A DNA stretch of 5,219 bases from an uncultured Bacteriovoracaceae bacterium (GTDB taxonomy: Bacteria; Bdellovibrionota; Bacteriovoracia; Bacteriovoracales; Bacteriovoracaceae): assembly GCA_937952395.1 (NCBI GenBank), contig CALFYV010000370.1:1-5219 (forward strand), given 5' to 3'. The stretch's first letter is position 1, and every line of letters begins with the position of its first letter. The position numbers and the translations under genes are program-made. The notes below the pieces were generated by a model. The model was not told the DNA's origin. It did not search any database and saw nothing but the letters and a program-made list of their open reading frames with translations. Positions 1-5,130 of this stretch are shown piece by piece.

Positions 1-361
1 TAAACCAAAGATCGAGGTCCAAGCCATTTTGATGGGATCCATGACGAGTAAGAGCCGGACCACCGCGAGCATGACATATATCACCAATGAGTAAATCACG
101 ATTTAATTCAGTTTTAACTGACGCTCCAGCTTGCCTAAGAAAATCCAACATAGCTGGTAGTCCCCAGAAGCGGCCCCTTGATAAGCGCATTTGCTGTAGG
201 CCATCTTCGTTGACCCCTAAAGCCTGACCACCAATAAAACAGCCACTCGCGTAACCGCCAATTGACTGGGCCTCTCCTGGATAAGGCGTTGTCGGTATCT
301 TATAAAGTGCGAAACTTGAGTTGATAAAAAAAAGTGAAATAAGAGCGAGATATTTAAACAT
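1..361 (-). CDS. mepA: Penicillin-insensitive murein DD-endopeptidase MepA (peptidase M74), N-terminal part
   Basis: MepA is a periplasmic zinc metallopeptidase of the LAS group that cleaves D-Ala-meso-DAP cross-links in peptidoglycan. I translated this frame by hand: 120 codons run without a stop from ATG 361-359 to the window edge, so the C-terminal half is missing (E. coli MepA is about 270 residues). Residues 1-18 form a signal peptide with a hydrophobic core, probably cleaved after Ala18 (SSFA-LYK). Family hallmarks follow: GEAQSIGGYASGCFIGG at 29-45, the counterpart of the E. coli GSAQSIGSFSNGC region, LLIGDI at 90-95, and the metal motif SHQNGLDLD at 109-117, in which His110 and Asp117 match the E. 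coli zinc ligands His113 and Asp120. The third ligand lies outside the window. AAGGA sits five bases before the ATG. The gene is divergent from the helicase. Identification is firm. Confidence 0.92.
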   Translation of the reverse strand, partial: MFKYLALISLFFINSSFALYKIPTTPYPGEAQSIGGYASGCFIGGQALGVNEDGLQQMRLSRGRFWGLPAMLDFLRQAGASVKTELNRDLLIGDICHARGGPALTRHGSHQNGLDLDLWF

Positions 362-383
362 ACAAATCCTTTTGTAGTGTTGA

Positions 384-411
384 ATTTTAACAGTTTTGGC
401 ACCACTCGCAA
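384..411 (-). promoter_or_regulatory. Candidate sigma-70 promoter for mepA
   Basis: On the minus strand an extended -10, TGtTAAAAT (392-384), matches five of six consensus bases in the hexamer. A -35-like TTGCGA (411-406, four of six) lies 16 bp upstream. Transcription would start near 377, giving a leader of about 15 nt that includes the mepA ribosome binding site. This is pattern matching only, in a 144-bp divergent intergenic region. Confidence 0.45.
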
Positions 412-452
412 AGCATGCGCCCCGCGACAAGAAAATAAAACAACAAATTTTC

Positions 453-480
453 TTCATAAATTCCAGCTTTACACCATAGT
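453..480 (+). promoter_or_regulatory. Weak candidate promoter for the helicase gene
   Basis: TTCATA (453-458) and CATAGT (475-480) are each four-of-six matches to the -35 and -10 hexamers, with a 16-bp spacer. Transcription would begin near 487, leaving a leader of about 19 nt. No better-scoring pair was seen between mepA and the helicase, but matches this weak are common in AT-rich DNA. Confidence 0.2.
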
Positions 481-505
481 CGGCATCCTTTAGTGTTGAG
501 AACTT

Positions 506-2527
506 ATGTTTGATTTAGATGCTCTTAATCCACAACAAAGACAAGCTGCCAAAACCATCGATGGCCCACTACTGCTTTTGGCCGGTGCCGGCTCAGGAAA
601 AACAAAAACTGTAACTTTCAGAATCGCGCATATGATCGAAAATTTAAAAATCGATCCTAAGACTATTCTTGCTGTCAGTTTTACTAATAAATCAGCAGCC
701 GAAATGCGCGAGAGAGTTTATAAACTTCTCGGTCACGCCAAATGTAAAGGGATAACTCTTTCCACCTTCCACTCACTTGGTCTTCAGATTTTAAAAAATG
801 AAATTGAAAAACTTGGTTATCAAAAATATTTTACTATTTATGATCAAAGTGATGGCATGTCGATTCTACGTGAAGCCTTCAAATATTACCGAAGTAAAAA
901 AGATTCTTTTGATAAAAAGCAAATTCAATCTAAAATTTCATTTTTAAAAAACAAGGGTATTAGTGCTAAAGATTATTCAAGATCAAAATACTTTGATCAT
1001 GATAGCGACTATGATTTAGCAACGGAATATGCTTATAACTTCTACCAGGAAAAATTACATTTTTTCAATGCCGTTGATTTTGATGATATTTTATTTTTAA
1101 CAGTAAAACTCTTTAGACTCTTTCCAGAAGTCGCTAACGAGTATTCCAAGAAATTTCAATATATCATGATTGATGAATATCAAGATACAAATGAACTACA
1201 AATGGAACTGGTTCGTGGACTTACCAGTACTCATCAAAACATCTGTGTAGTTGGAGATGATGACCAATCCATCTATGCTTTCCGTGGAGCTGATGTTTCA
1301 AATATTCTTAACTTTCATAAGTTTTTTAAAAATTGCAAAACTATAAAACTCGAACAAAATTACCGCTCTGTTGCTCCCATTCTTGATTTGGCCAATGAAG
1401 TTATTAGGCAAAACAAAAATAGATCAGATAAAACCATGCGCTCAAATAATAAGAGCGATGAAAAACCACTCTTATGGGCGACTCAAGATGCCAACCACGA
1501 AGCCGCTATTGTCGTTGAGGAAATCGTTAACCAACAAAAACAAGGCAAGCGCTTAAATAATCTGGCCATACTCTACCGCTCCAACACTCAGGTACCAGCA
1601 CTTGAAGATCAACTCAGACTTTCTCAAGTTCCCTACAAAATTATCGGTGGTCAAAAACTTTATGAGAAGAAAGAAATCAAAGATCTGATTGCTTACTTAT
1701 GTGTCATTAGAAATCCACGAGATCAAATGTCTCTTCGAAGAATTATCAATGTCCCCCATCGCGGCGTTGGGAATATCACCCTTAAAAAAATCTTAGATAA
1801 GAGTACTAAGGAAAAGAAAAATTTTTTACAGGCCATGAGTGAAGTCGCAAATGAAAAAAGCAATGCTAAATACAATAGCTTCCCTGCTCTCATCTATTCA
1901 CTTAAAGAATCTTTTCAAACAAAAAGCTTAAGTGAAGGCTTAAGAATACTTATTGATAAAATTCAATACTATGATTATATCAGCAAATCTTATGAAAATG
2001 AAAAGCAGGCGGGCTTCAGAAAGCTTGATGTTGAACAACTTATCTTATCAGCTGAACGTTTTGAGCAAAATTTTAAAAGCAATGCCACCTTAGATAATTT
2101 TTTAGATAAAATTCTCTTAAGCGACTCTCAAGATTCCCAAAAAGAAGAAGAAGGCCCTAAGAATCAAATCACTCTCATGACCTTGCATTCCTCTAAAGGA
2201 TTAGAATACGAACAAGTTTTTCTCATTGGTATGGAAGAAGAGCTGCTTCCTCATAAACGGACGATTCAACTTGGTGAGGATATTTCTGAAGAGCGTCGCC
2301 TTTGTTATGTCGGGATGACCCGTGCGATGAAAAGACTTATTATGACTTACACTAAAGAGCGCAAACTTTACGGTAAAGTTGTGCTTCGTCATAAATCACG
2401 TTTTCTTTTGGGCCTTGAGCACCTTTATACTCATCAAGACAGAACGACTTTTGGTCACATGAGCCAAGAGGAAGCTCAAAAGTATAAAGAAGATTTCTTT
2501 TCTAATCTTTTGAGTTCTCTGGATTAA
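506..2527 (+). CDS. rep: ATP-dependent DNA helicase, Rep/UvrD/PcrA family (SF1A), Rep-like
   Basis: This is a 3'-5' DNA helicase/translocase of superfamily 1A, acting in the cytoplasm on replication-fork restart, protein displacement or repair. At 673 residues it equals the length I recall for E. coli Rep. Motifs are complete: Q motif LNPQQRQAA (7-15), Walker A AGAGSGKT (26-33), Ia SFTNKSAAEMRERV (58-71), STFHSLGL (86-93), VDFDD (190-194), Walker B DEYQDTN (223-229), III GDDDQSIYAFRGA (250-262), IV LEQNYRS (282-288), V TLMTLHSSKGLEY (556-568) and VI EERRLCYVGMTRA (595-607). STFHSLGL and the IIGGQKLYEKKEIKDLIAYL segment resemble Rep more than UvrD, whose equivalent of the former is GTFHGL. An in-frame TGA at 497-499 makes ATG 506 the first possible start; its Shine-Dalgarno (GAG, five bases upstream) is weak. 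The C-terminal tail after SRFLLGL is short and has no recognisable UvrD/PcrA tudor-like domain. PcrA or UvrD orthology is the alternative. Confidence 0.93.
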   Translation: MFDLDALNPQQRQAAKTIDGPLLLLAGAGSGKTKTVTFRIAHMIENLKIDPKTILAVSFTNKSAAEMRERVYKLLGHAKCKGITLSTFHSLGLQILKNEIEKLGYQKYFTIYDQSDGMSILREAFKYYRSKKDSFDKKQIQSKISFLKNKGISAKDYSRSKYFDHDSDYDLATEYAYNFYQEKLHFFNAVDFDDILFLTVKLFRLFPEVANEYSKKFQYIMIDEYQDTNELQMELVRGLTSTHQNICVVGDDDQSIYAFRGADVSNILNFHKFFKNCKTIKLEQNYRSVAPILDLANEVIRQNKNRSDKTMRSNNKSDEKPLLWATQDANHEAAIVVEEIVNQQKQGKRLNNLAILYRSNTQVPALEDQLRLSQVPYKIIGGQKLYEKKEIKDLIAYLCVIRNPRDQMSLRRIINVPHRGVGNITLKKILDKSTKEKKNFLQAMSEVANEKSNAKYNSFPALIYSLKESFQTKSLSEGLRILIDKIQYYDYISKSYENEKQAGFRKLDVEQLILSAERFEQNFKSNATLDNFLDKILLSDSQDSQKEEEGPKNQITLMTLHSSKGLEYEQVFLIGMEEELLPHKRTIQLGEDISEERRLCYVGMTRAMKRLIMTYTKERKLYGKVVLRHKSRFLLGLEHLYTHQDRTTFGHMSQEEAQKYKEDFFSNLLSSLD

Positions 2528-3702
2528 TCTCGTAATAATTTTAAAAAGTATTTATGAGTAATATGACTTTTTACAATTTTGGTATGATCATTGTTAGGTG
2601 GGATTTCTTTCTTAAGATCACCGTCTGAACTCTTTTTTACTGTTTTCTTTACTTCTTTTTCATCTTCTTCTTTGTTCAATTCGCTCGTGACAATATTATG
2701 AAACATATAAATAAGTCTTTGTGCATGAGATATCCTCATATCAGTGACTAATTCTTCTTCATCAGCATTTTCAACTTTTAACCCTCTTATACCGAAATTC
2801 TTTTCAAAAATTGAACTGTCATCCTGACGTTGATAAACGTTATAGTAATTATCGACATTAGAACTTTTCTTCAGTTCTAAGTTAATGTTTAATAACCGAG
2901 GAACTGGATCAATACTTAAAACTGATTTTACTGGGATATTAAGCTCCTCTAGTTTTGTTGCTAATTCCATGGCTGCGTAACCACCATAACTATGTCCTAC
3001 AAGTTTAATTTCAACATTGGGATTTTTTTCATATAGCTTTTCAATACATCTTAAGGCTTCTTCTCCCCCATCTTGACGATAATAGCTCCATTCTATATTT
3101 TGAAACTCTTTTTGGGCCATGTAGGGTGCCATGACATAATCTAATAAAAAAGGCCTTAAACTATACCCCCCTATATTATTAACCAATGAACTAAATAGAG
3201 AAAAATTCTCGATTTTATTTTTTAAAATTTCACATTCTTTAGTAATAAATTTTTTATAATCTTTATTCTGACAATAAAAGTGAAAAAGTTCGGTATCTAC
3301 ACTCGTCAATTGTATTTTTTTGTAAACCTCGGCTTTGATCGGATTATAGGCTTTATACCCTTCAAACCCAAAAAGATAAGTTTTGCCTTCAACATAATGA
3401 GGACAACTAGGAATATAATTCACATCCATTTTTTCGGTATTAATAATAATCTTACTCAAAGTAGTTTTGAGATAAGCCTCGCTTACATTTCTTTCCGAAA
3501 ATAAATGCCAATCGCCATTTTTATTTTTTATCAAATCCTCTGGCTGTATAAATTTTGTCCTTAAAAAATAGCTCGATAATTTTTCTACTTCACCTTGACC
3601 ACTCAAGCTCGCTGCTTGAGTGGTACATTCTCTTCCATCAAGCATTCTGACTTGAGCAGATAGATTAAAAGCAACAAATAGTAATAACACAGTCAATTTC
3701 AT
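2524..3702 (-). CDS. Exported alpha/beta-hydrolase, lipase-like, function unknown
   Basis: The product is a 392-residue exported protein with an alpha/beta-hydrolase core, probably an esterase or lipase of unknown substrate. Residues 1-16 are a signal peptide (MKLTVLLLFVAFNLSA), with cleavage likely before Gln17; no lipobox is present. The nucleophile elbow is LVGHSYGG with Ser238, preceded by a typical beta strand (VEIKLV). SIDPVPR (Asp265) is a likely acid or structural Asp, and His326 (RISHAQ) or His335 (MFHNI) is the candidate catalytic His. LFGFEGYKAY, well upstream, may shape the oxyanion hole. The last 50 or so residues are very rich in Lys and Glu and look flexible. Several cysteines fit a periplasmic or secreted location. 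I do not recognise a named family. The gene converges on the helicase with overlapping stops and is divergent from the stress-protein gene, so it is probably monocistronic. ATG 3702 is preferred over in-frame GTG 3708 because of the ribosome binding site. Confidence 0.82.
   Translation of the reverse strand: MKLTVLLLFVAFNLSAQVRMLDGRECTTQAASLSGQGEVEKLSSYFLRTKFIQPEDLIKNKNGDWHLFSERNVSEAYLKTTLSKIIINTEKMDVNYIPSCPHYVEGKTYLFGFEGYKAYNPIKAEVYKKIQLTSVDTELFHFYCQNKDYKKFITKECEILKNKIENFSLFSSLVNNIGGYSLRPFLLDYVMAPYMAQKEFQNIEWSYYRQDGGEEALRCIEKLYEKNPNVEIKLVGHSYGGYAAMELATKLEELNIPVKSVLSIDPVPRLLNINLELKKSSNVDNYYNVYQRQDDSSIFEKNFGIRGLKVENADEEELVTDMRISHAQRLIYMFHNIVTSELNKEEDEKEVKKTVKKSSDGDLKKEIPPNNDHTKIVKSHITHKYFLKLLRD
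3598..3624. repeat. Perfect 11-bp inverted repeat inside the hydrolase gene
   Basis: ACCACTCAAGC (3598-3608) and GCTTGAGTGGT (3614-3624) are perfect reverse complements around the five-base loop TCGCT. The element lies about 80-105 bases into the hydrolase coding sequence, over the codons for TTQAASLSG just after the signal peptide. No T-run follows on either strand, so it does not look like an intrinsic terminator. It could form a stable mRNA hairpin or be a protein-binding palindrome. Confidence 0.7.
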
Positions 3703-3704
3703 AT

Positions 3705-3711
3705 TCACCTT
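3705..3711 (-). promoter_or_regulatory. Ribosome binding site that sets the hydrolase start at 3702
   Basis: AAGGTGA on the minus strand matches the GGTGA part of the anti-Shine-Dalgarno complement and lies two bases before ATG 3702, an acceptable spacing for that alignment. The alternative GTG at 3708 lies within this element and has only an A-run upstream, so it is disfavoured. Confidence 0.6.
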
Positions 3712-3729
3712 TTTTGCAAAAACAAGGCC

Positions 3730-3735
3730 ATTATG
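3730..3735 (-). promoter_or_regulatory. Weak candidate -10 element for the hydrolase gene
   Basis: CATAAT on the minus strand matches five of six -10 bases and would start transcription near 3723, giving a leader of about 20 nt with the ribosome binding site. No convincing -35 is found at 16-18 bp; TTTACT occurs at 15 bp. Confidence 0.25.
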
Positions 3736-3826
3736 TTAGTCTAAAAACGAAGTAAATAGCTGATTTTTCAAGACAGTAAGATTGAATATCCCAACAGATA
3801 GCTAAGAAATAATCAATTTAAAAAGC

Positions 3827-3835
3827 TGATATAAG
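3827..3835 (+). promoter_or_regulatory. Candidate extended -10 promoter for the universal stress protein gene
   Basis: TGATATAAG is an extended -10 element with five of six hexamer matches, giving a start near 3842 and a leader of about 47 nt. No -35 is apparent at the right distance, as is tolerated for extended -10 promoters. CATAAT at 3837-3842 is an overlapping alternative. No FNR-type palindrome (TTGAT-N4-ATCAA) was found. Confidence 0.35.
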
Positions 3836-3876
3836 TCATAATTATTCTGTAAATTTGTTTTACTATGGTCAACAAC

Positions 3877-3882
3877 AAGGAG
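3877..3882 (+). promoter_or_regulatory. Ribosome binding site that sets the Usp start at 3889
   Basis: AAGGAG is followed by six bases and ATG 3889. The upstream in-frame ATG at 3865 lies before this site and has no Shine-Dalgarno of its own, so the eight extra N-terminal codons are probably not translated. Confidence 0.8.
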
Positions 3883-3888
3883 TCACAA

Positions 3889-4806
3889 ATGAGGAAGTTA
3901 AATATTTTAGTTGGTCACGATTTTCAAAACCCATCCAATATTGCCCTAGATTTTTGCAAGGAACTTTCCTTTCAAAAGAAATTGCATTGTGATGTCGTTC
4001 ATATTGCCCCTGATTTAAGGATACATTACTCTTCATTTTTTAATGAAAGTTTAAGTGAAACCTACGAGAACGCAAATGCGACTTTAGAAAAAAATCTCAA
4101 TGAAGCCTTAATGCTTTTTGTTGATTCTAAATATAAAAATCAATTTGAGTACAGTACTAAAATTCGCTTTGGTAACGTACATGAAGAATTAAAGAAAATC
4201 TCAGACGATAAGCTATACGATTTTCTTTTTTTAGGGACAAATGCAAAAAATCACTCAGATTTTTTATTTGGTGGAAACAAGGCAGAGAAAATTATAAGAA
4301 ATATTAATATTCCTATTGGCGTTTTTAAACAAAAGCGGCATCAAACTGAAAAAGCCCTTGTGCTAGTTGATATGGAAGATAGCCCTCAACTCGTTGTCAG
4401 AGAAGCTTTTCGATTGGCACAGAAATTAGGAATCACAAAATTAAATTTTGCGACTTTTCTTCCCATTATTCCTTATTACTTAACAGGACCTCATCTGGCT
4501 GCATCTGTGGAGCTGGCCAATATTCAAGAATTTTCGGCTAAAGATAGAAAATTACAAGAAGAAAAACTACATGAAATTGTCAAAAAAGAAACAGTCTCTA
4601 ATATAAAAACGGCGGTTGATATCGTCTCACCTCAAGGCAAAAATTTATATCAAGCCGTTGTGGATTATTTAAAAGAAAGATCTCAAGATATCGTCATTCA
4701 AGGACGGCATAAACGTAGTGCTATTGGTGATTTTATTGTTGGTAGTTTGGGACAAACCCTTTTAAGAAAAACTAACAGCAATTTGATACTGATACCGATT
4801 GAGTAA
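3889..4806 (+). CDS. Universal stress protein with two tandem UspA domains
   Basis: The 305-residue cytoplasmic protein carries two Usp folds (HUP/PP-loop type), about residues 1-152 and 160-305; such proteins act in stress survival, often through ATP or AMP binding. Domain 1 begins with the beta strand KLNILVGHDF and ends in NIPIGVFK. Domain 2 begins with KALVLVDMEDSP and ends in NSNLILIPIE. The family nucleotide motif G-2x-G-9x-G(S/T) is altered in both. In domain 2, GRHK at 272-275 is followed nine residues later by GS (285-286), so only the second Gly is changed, to Lys. In domain 1, GTNA at 116-119 is followed by GN (129-130), a more degenerate version. Domain 2 is therefore the better candidate for nucleotide binding. 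The gene stands alone, divergent from the hydrolase gene, and the next intrinsic terminator is 78 bases after its stop. No partner gene suggests a specific stress. Confidence 0.9.
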   Translation: MRKLNILVGHDFQNPSNIALDFCKELSFQKKLHCDVVHIAPDLRIHYSSFFNESLSETYENANATLEKNLNEALMLFVDSKYKNQFEYSTKIRFGNVHEELKKISDDKLYDFLFLGTNAKNHSDFLFGGNKAEKIIRNINIPIGVFKQKRHQTEKALVLVDMEDSPQLVVREAFRLAQKLGITKLNFATFLPIIPYYLTGPHLAASVELANIQEFSAKDRKLQEEKLHEIVKKETVSNIKTAVDIVSPQGKNLYQAVVDYLKERSQDIVIQGRHKRSAIGDFIVGSLGQTLLRKTNSNLILIPIE

Positions 4807-4883
4807 TCTAATATTTTTCATTTTTGAAAAATTTGATCGTTGAGCTCAAAAAATCTTTGATTTAAAAAAGAATCTATGGGAAT

Positions 4884-4912
4884 AAAAAACCCTCCTATTA
4901 AGGAGGGTTTTT
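4884..4912. terminator. Bidirectional rho-independent terminator
   Basis: CCCTCCT (4890-4896), loop ATTA, AGGAGGG (4901-4907) forms a seven-bp GC-rich stem flanked by A5-6 on the left and T5 on the right, which extends the stem and gives a U-run on both strands. On the plus strand it ends the universal stress protein transcript. On the minus strand it would end an RNA entering from about 4954. Confidence 0.88.
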
Positions 4913-4934
4913 ATTACCTAATAAAAGTCCTAGG
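4913..4934. repeat. Direct repeat copy 1 (22 nt, non-coding)
   Basis: The first 17 bases (ATTACCTAATAAAAGTC) are identical to 5044-5060, and 20 of 22 bases match copy 2 at 5044-5065. The two differences are the transitions C4930/T5061 and A4932/G5063. Copy 1 follows the terminator directly and overlaps the left arm of the adjacent stem-loop. Confidence 0.9.
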
Positions 4935-4955
4935 TCCCTAGCAATGGGGACTAGG
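4929..4955. repeat. Stem-loop next to repeat copy 1
   Basis: CCTAG-g-TCCC (4929-4938, one bulged G) pairs with GGGACTAGG (4947-4955) around an eight-base loop. It can fold in RNA from either strand. A competing seven-bp pairing, TTACCTA (4914-4920) with TAGGTAA (4952-4958), shares bases with it, so a plus-strand transcript could switch between two folds. A minus-strand RNA starting near 4954 would lack most of the competing arm. Confidence 0.65.
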
Positions 4956-4959
4956 TAAA

Positions 4960-4987
4960 AGTTTAGCATGATTGGATAAAATTTAAA
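4960..4987 (-). promoter_or_regulatory. Candidate promoter for the antisense RNA
   Basis: Minus-strand TGcTAAACT (4968-4960) is an extended -10 with four of six hexamer matches. TTTAAA (4987-4982, four of six) lies 16 bp upstream. The predicted start near 4954 coincides with the first base pairs of the stem-loop, as is common for small RNAs with a protective 5' hairpin. Confidence 0.35.
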
Positions 4988-4989
4988 AT
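4962..4989 (+). promoter_or_regulatory. Weak candidate promoter for the small peptide gene
   Basis: TAAAAT (4984-4989, five of six) follows TTTAGC (4962-4967, three of six) by 16 bp and would start transcription near 4996, retaining the Shine-Dalgarno hairpin. A second TAAAAT at 4977-4982 is an alternative. It overlaps the proposed antisense promoter, so the two would face each other. Confidence 0.25.
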
Positions 4990-4993
4990 ATGT

Positions 4994-5045
4994 ATCCTCG
5001 TTCACCTTTACTCCAAGGAGGGGAGGTGATAATTTCATGGAGGAT
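4994..5045 (+). promoter_or_regulatory. Nested RNA hairpins sequestering the Shine-Dalgarno and start of the small gene
   Basis: Inner stem: 5002-5013 pairs with 5018-5029 around the loop CAAG, 11 of 12 positions paired including two G-U; its core TCACCT/AGGTGA masks the Shine-Dalgarno. Outer stem: ATCCTC (4994-4999) pairs with GAGGAT (5040-5045), placing the ATG at 5037-5039 in the internal loop. The Shine-Dalgarno itself, GGAGGTGAT (5022-5030) preceded by AAGGAGG (5015-5021), is almost the full anti-Shine-Dalgarno complement. A very strong site held in a closed fold suggests conditional translation. Confidence 0.6.
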
Positions 5046-5120
5046 TACCTAATAAAAGTCTTGGGATTAATTATTGCCACATTAGGCTTTATCTTGGCCT
5101 TATTGCGATTTAAAACCTAA
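5037..5120 (+). CDS. 27-residue single-span hydrophobic peptide, candidate type I toxin
   Basis: A 27-codon gene begins at ATG 5037 after GGAGGTGAT, an exceptionally good Shine-Dalgarno, and ends at TAA 5118-5120, ten bases before an intrinsic terminator. The peptide has an acidic N-terminus (MEDY), one predicted membrane span at residues 5-23 (rich in Leu, Ile, Gly and Ala, with one Lys at 7) and a basic end (RFKT). Size and layout match small inner-membrane toxins such as TisB and DinQ. From memory, the pattern of VLG and IA within the span is also reminiscent of DinQ, but I could not align them. Codons 3-10 lie in repeat copy 2, the proposed antisense target. Alternatives are a small accessory subunit of a membrane complex or a leader peptide. 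That it is translated is likely; that it is toxic is inference. Confidence 0.7.
   Translation: MEDYLIKVLGLIIATLGFILALLRFKT
5044..5065. repeat. Direct repeat copy 2 (22 nt, within the small peptide gene)
   Basis: It matches copy 1 (4913-4934) at 20 of 22 bases, 131 bp downstream in the same orientation, and covers codons 3-10 of the peptide gene. Its right part, AAAGTCTTGGG (5055-5065), is also complementary to CCTAAGACTTT (5116-5126) around the stop codon, over 11 bp with one G-U. Confidence 0.9.
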
Positions 5121-5130
5121 GACTTTGGGT

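Larger units (their letters stand above)
4883..4954 (-). ncRNA. Candidate antisense small RNA, type I antitoxin-like
   Basis: I infer a minus-strand RNA of about 70 nt. It would start near 4954, about seven bases after a candidate extended -10. Its order would be a 5' stem-loop (4955-4929), a single-stranded stretch (4934-4913) and a terminator hairpin with a U-run (4907-4884). The stretch 4934-4913 is complementary to the early coding region of the small peptide gene (5044-5065) over 22 contiguous positions, counting two G-U pairs. This organisation resembles IstR-1 and AgrB, short RNAs encoded divergently from the toxin they silence. Transcription is inferred from sequence only. The alternative is that the element works in cis on the plus strand. 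Confidence 0.45.

Noticed and set aside
217..411. A 64-codon minus-strand open frame
   Set aside because: It overlaps mepA in another frame. The mepA frame (1-361) carries a signal peptide and family motifs, while this one has no recognisable features.
1371..1556. A 61-codon plus-strand open frame inside the helicase gene
   Set aside because: It is an out-of-frame shadow of a helicase gene whose motifs continue without interruption on both sides.
1925..1945. Two CTTAAG palindromes close together in the helicase gene
   Set aside because: Six-base palindromes of this composition are expected by chance, and the codons are ordinary helicase sequence.
2201..2392. A 63-codon minus-strand open frame opposite the helicase
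   Set aside because: It lies antisense to helicase motif VI, with no ribosome binding site or family signal.
2542..2573. Possible weak terminator between helicase and hydrolase
   Set aside because: TAAAAAGT/ACTTTTTA is an eight-bp, almost pure A-T stem with a 16-base loop inside coding sequence, too weak to call a terminator.
3280..3504. A 74-codon plus-strand open frame opposite the hydrolase
   Set aside because: It is antisense to a gene with clear protein features; its Phe/Ile-rich composition reflects the AT-rich complement.
3865..3888. Upstream ATG start for the universal stress protein
   Set aside because: The Shine-Dalgarno AAGGAG lies at 3877-3882, inside this extension, and is ideally spaced for ATG 3889.
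4813..4832. Hairpin ATTTTTCA/TGAAAAAT after the stress-protein stop
   Set aside because: The stem is nearly all A-T and lacks a clear U-run; the strong terminator at 4884-4912 explains termination.
4913..5065. Repeat pair as an att site, insertion-sequence target duplication or CRISPR unit
   Set aside because: There are only two copies, one inside a small gene; no integrase, transposase or tRNA is nearby, and the wobble-preserving differences fit RNA pairing better.
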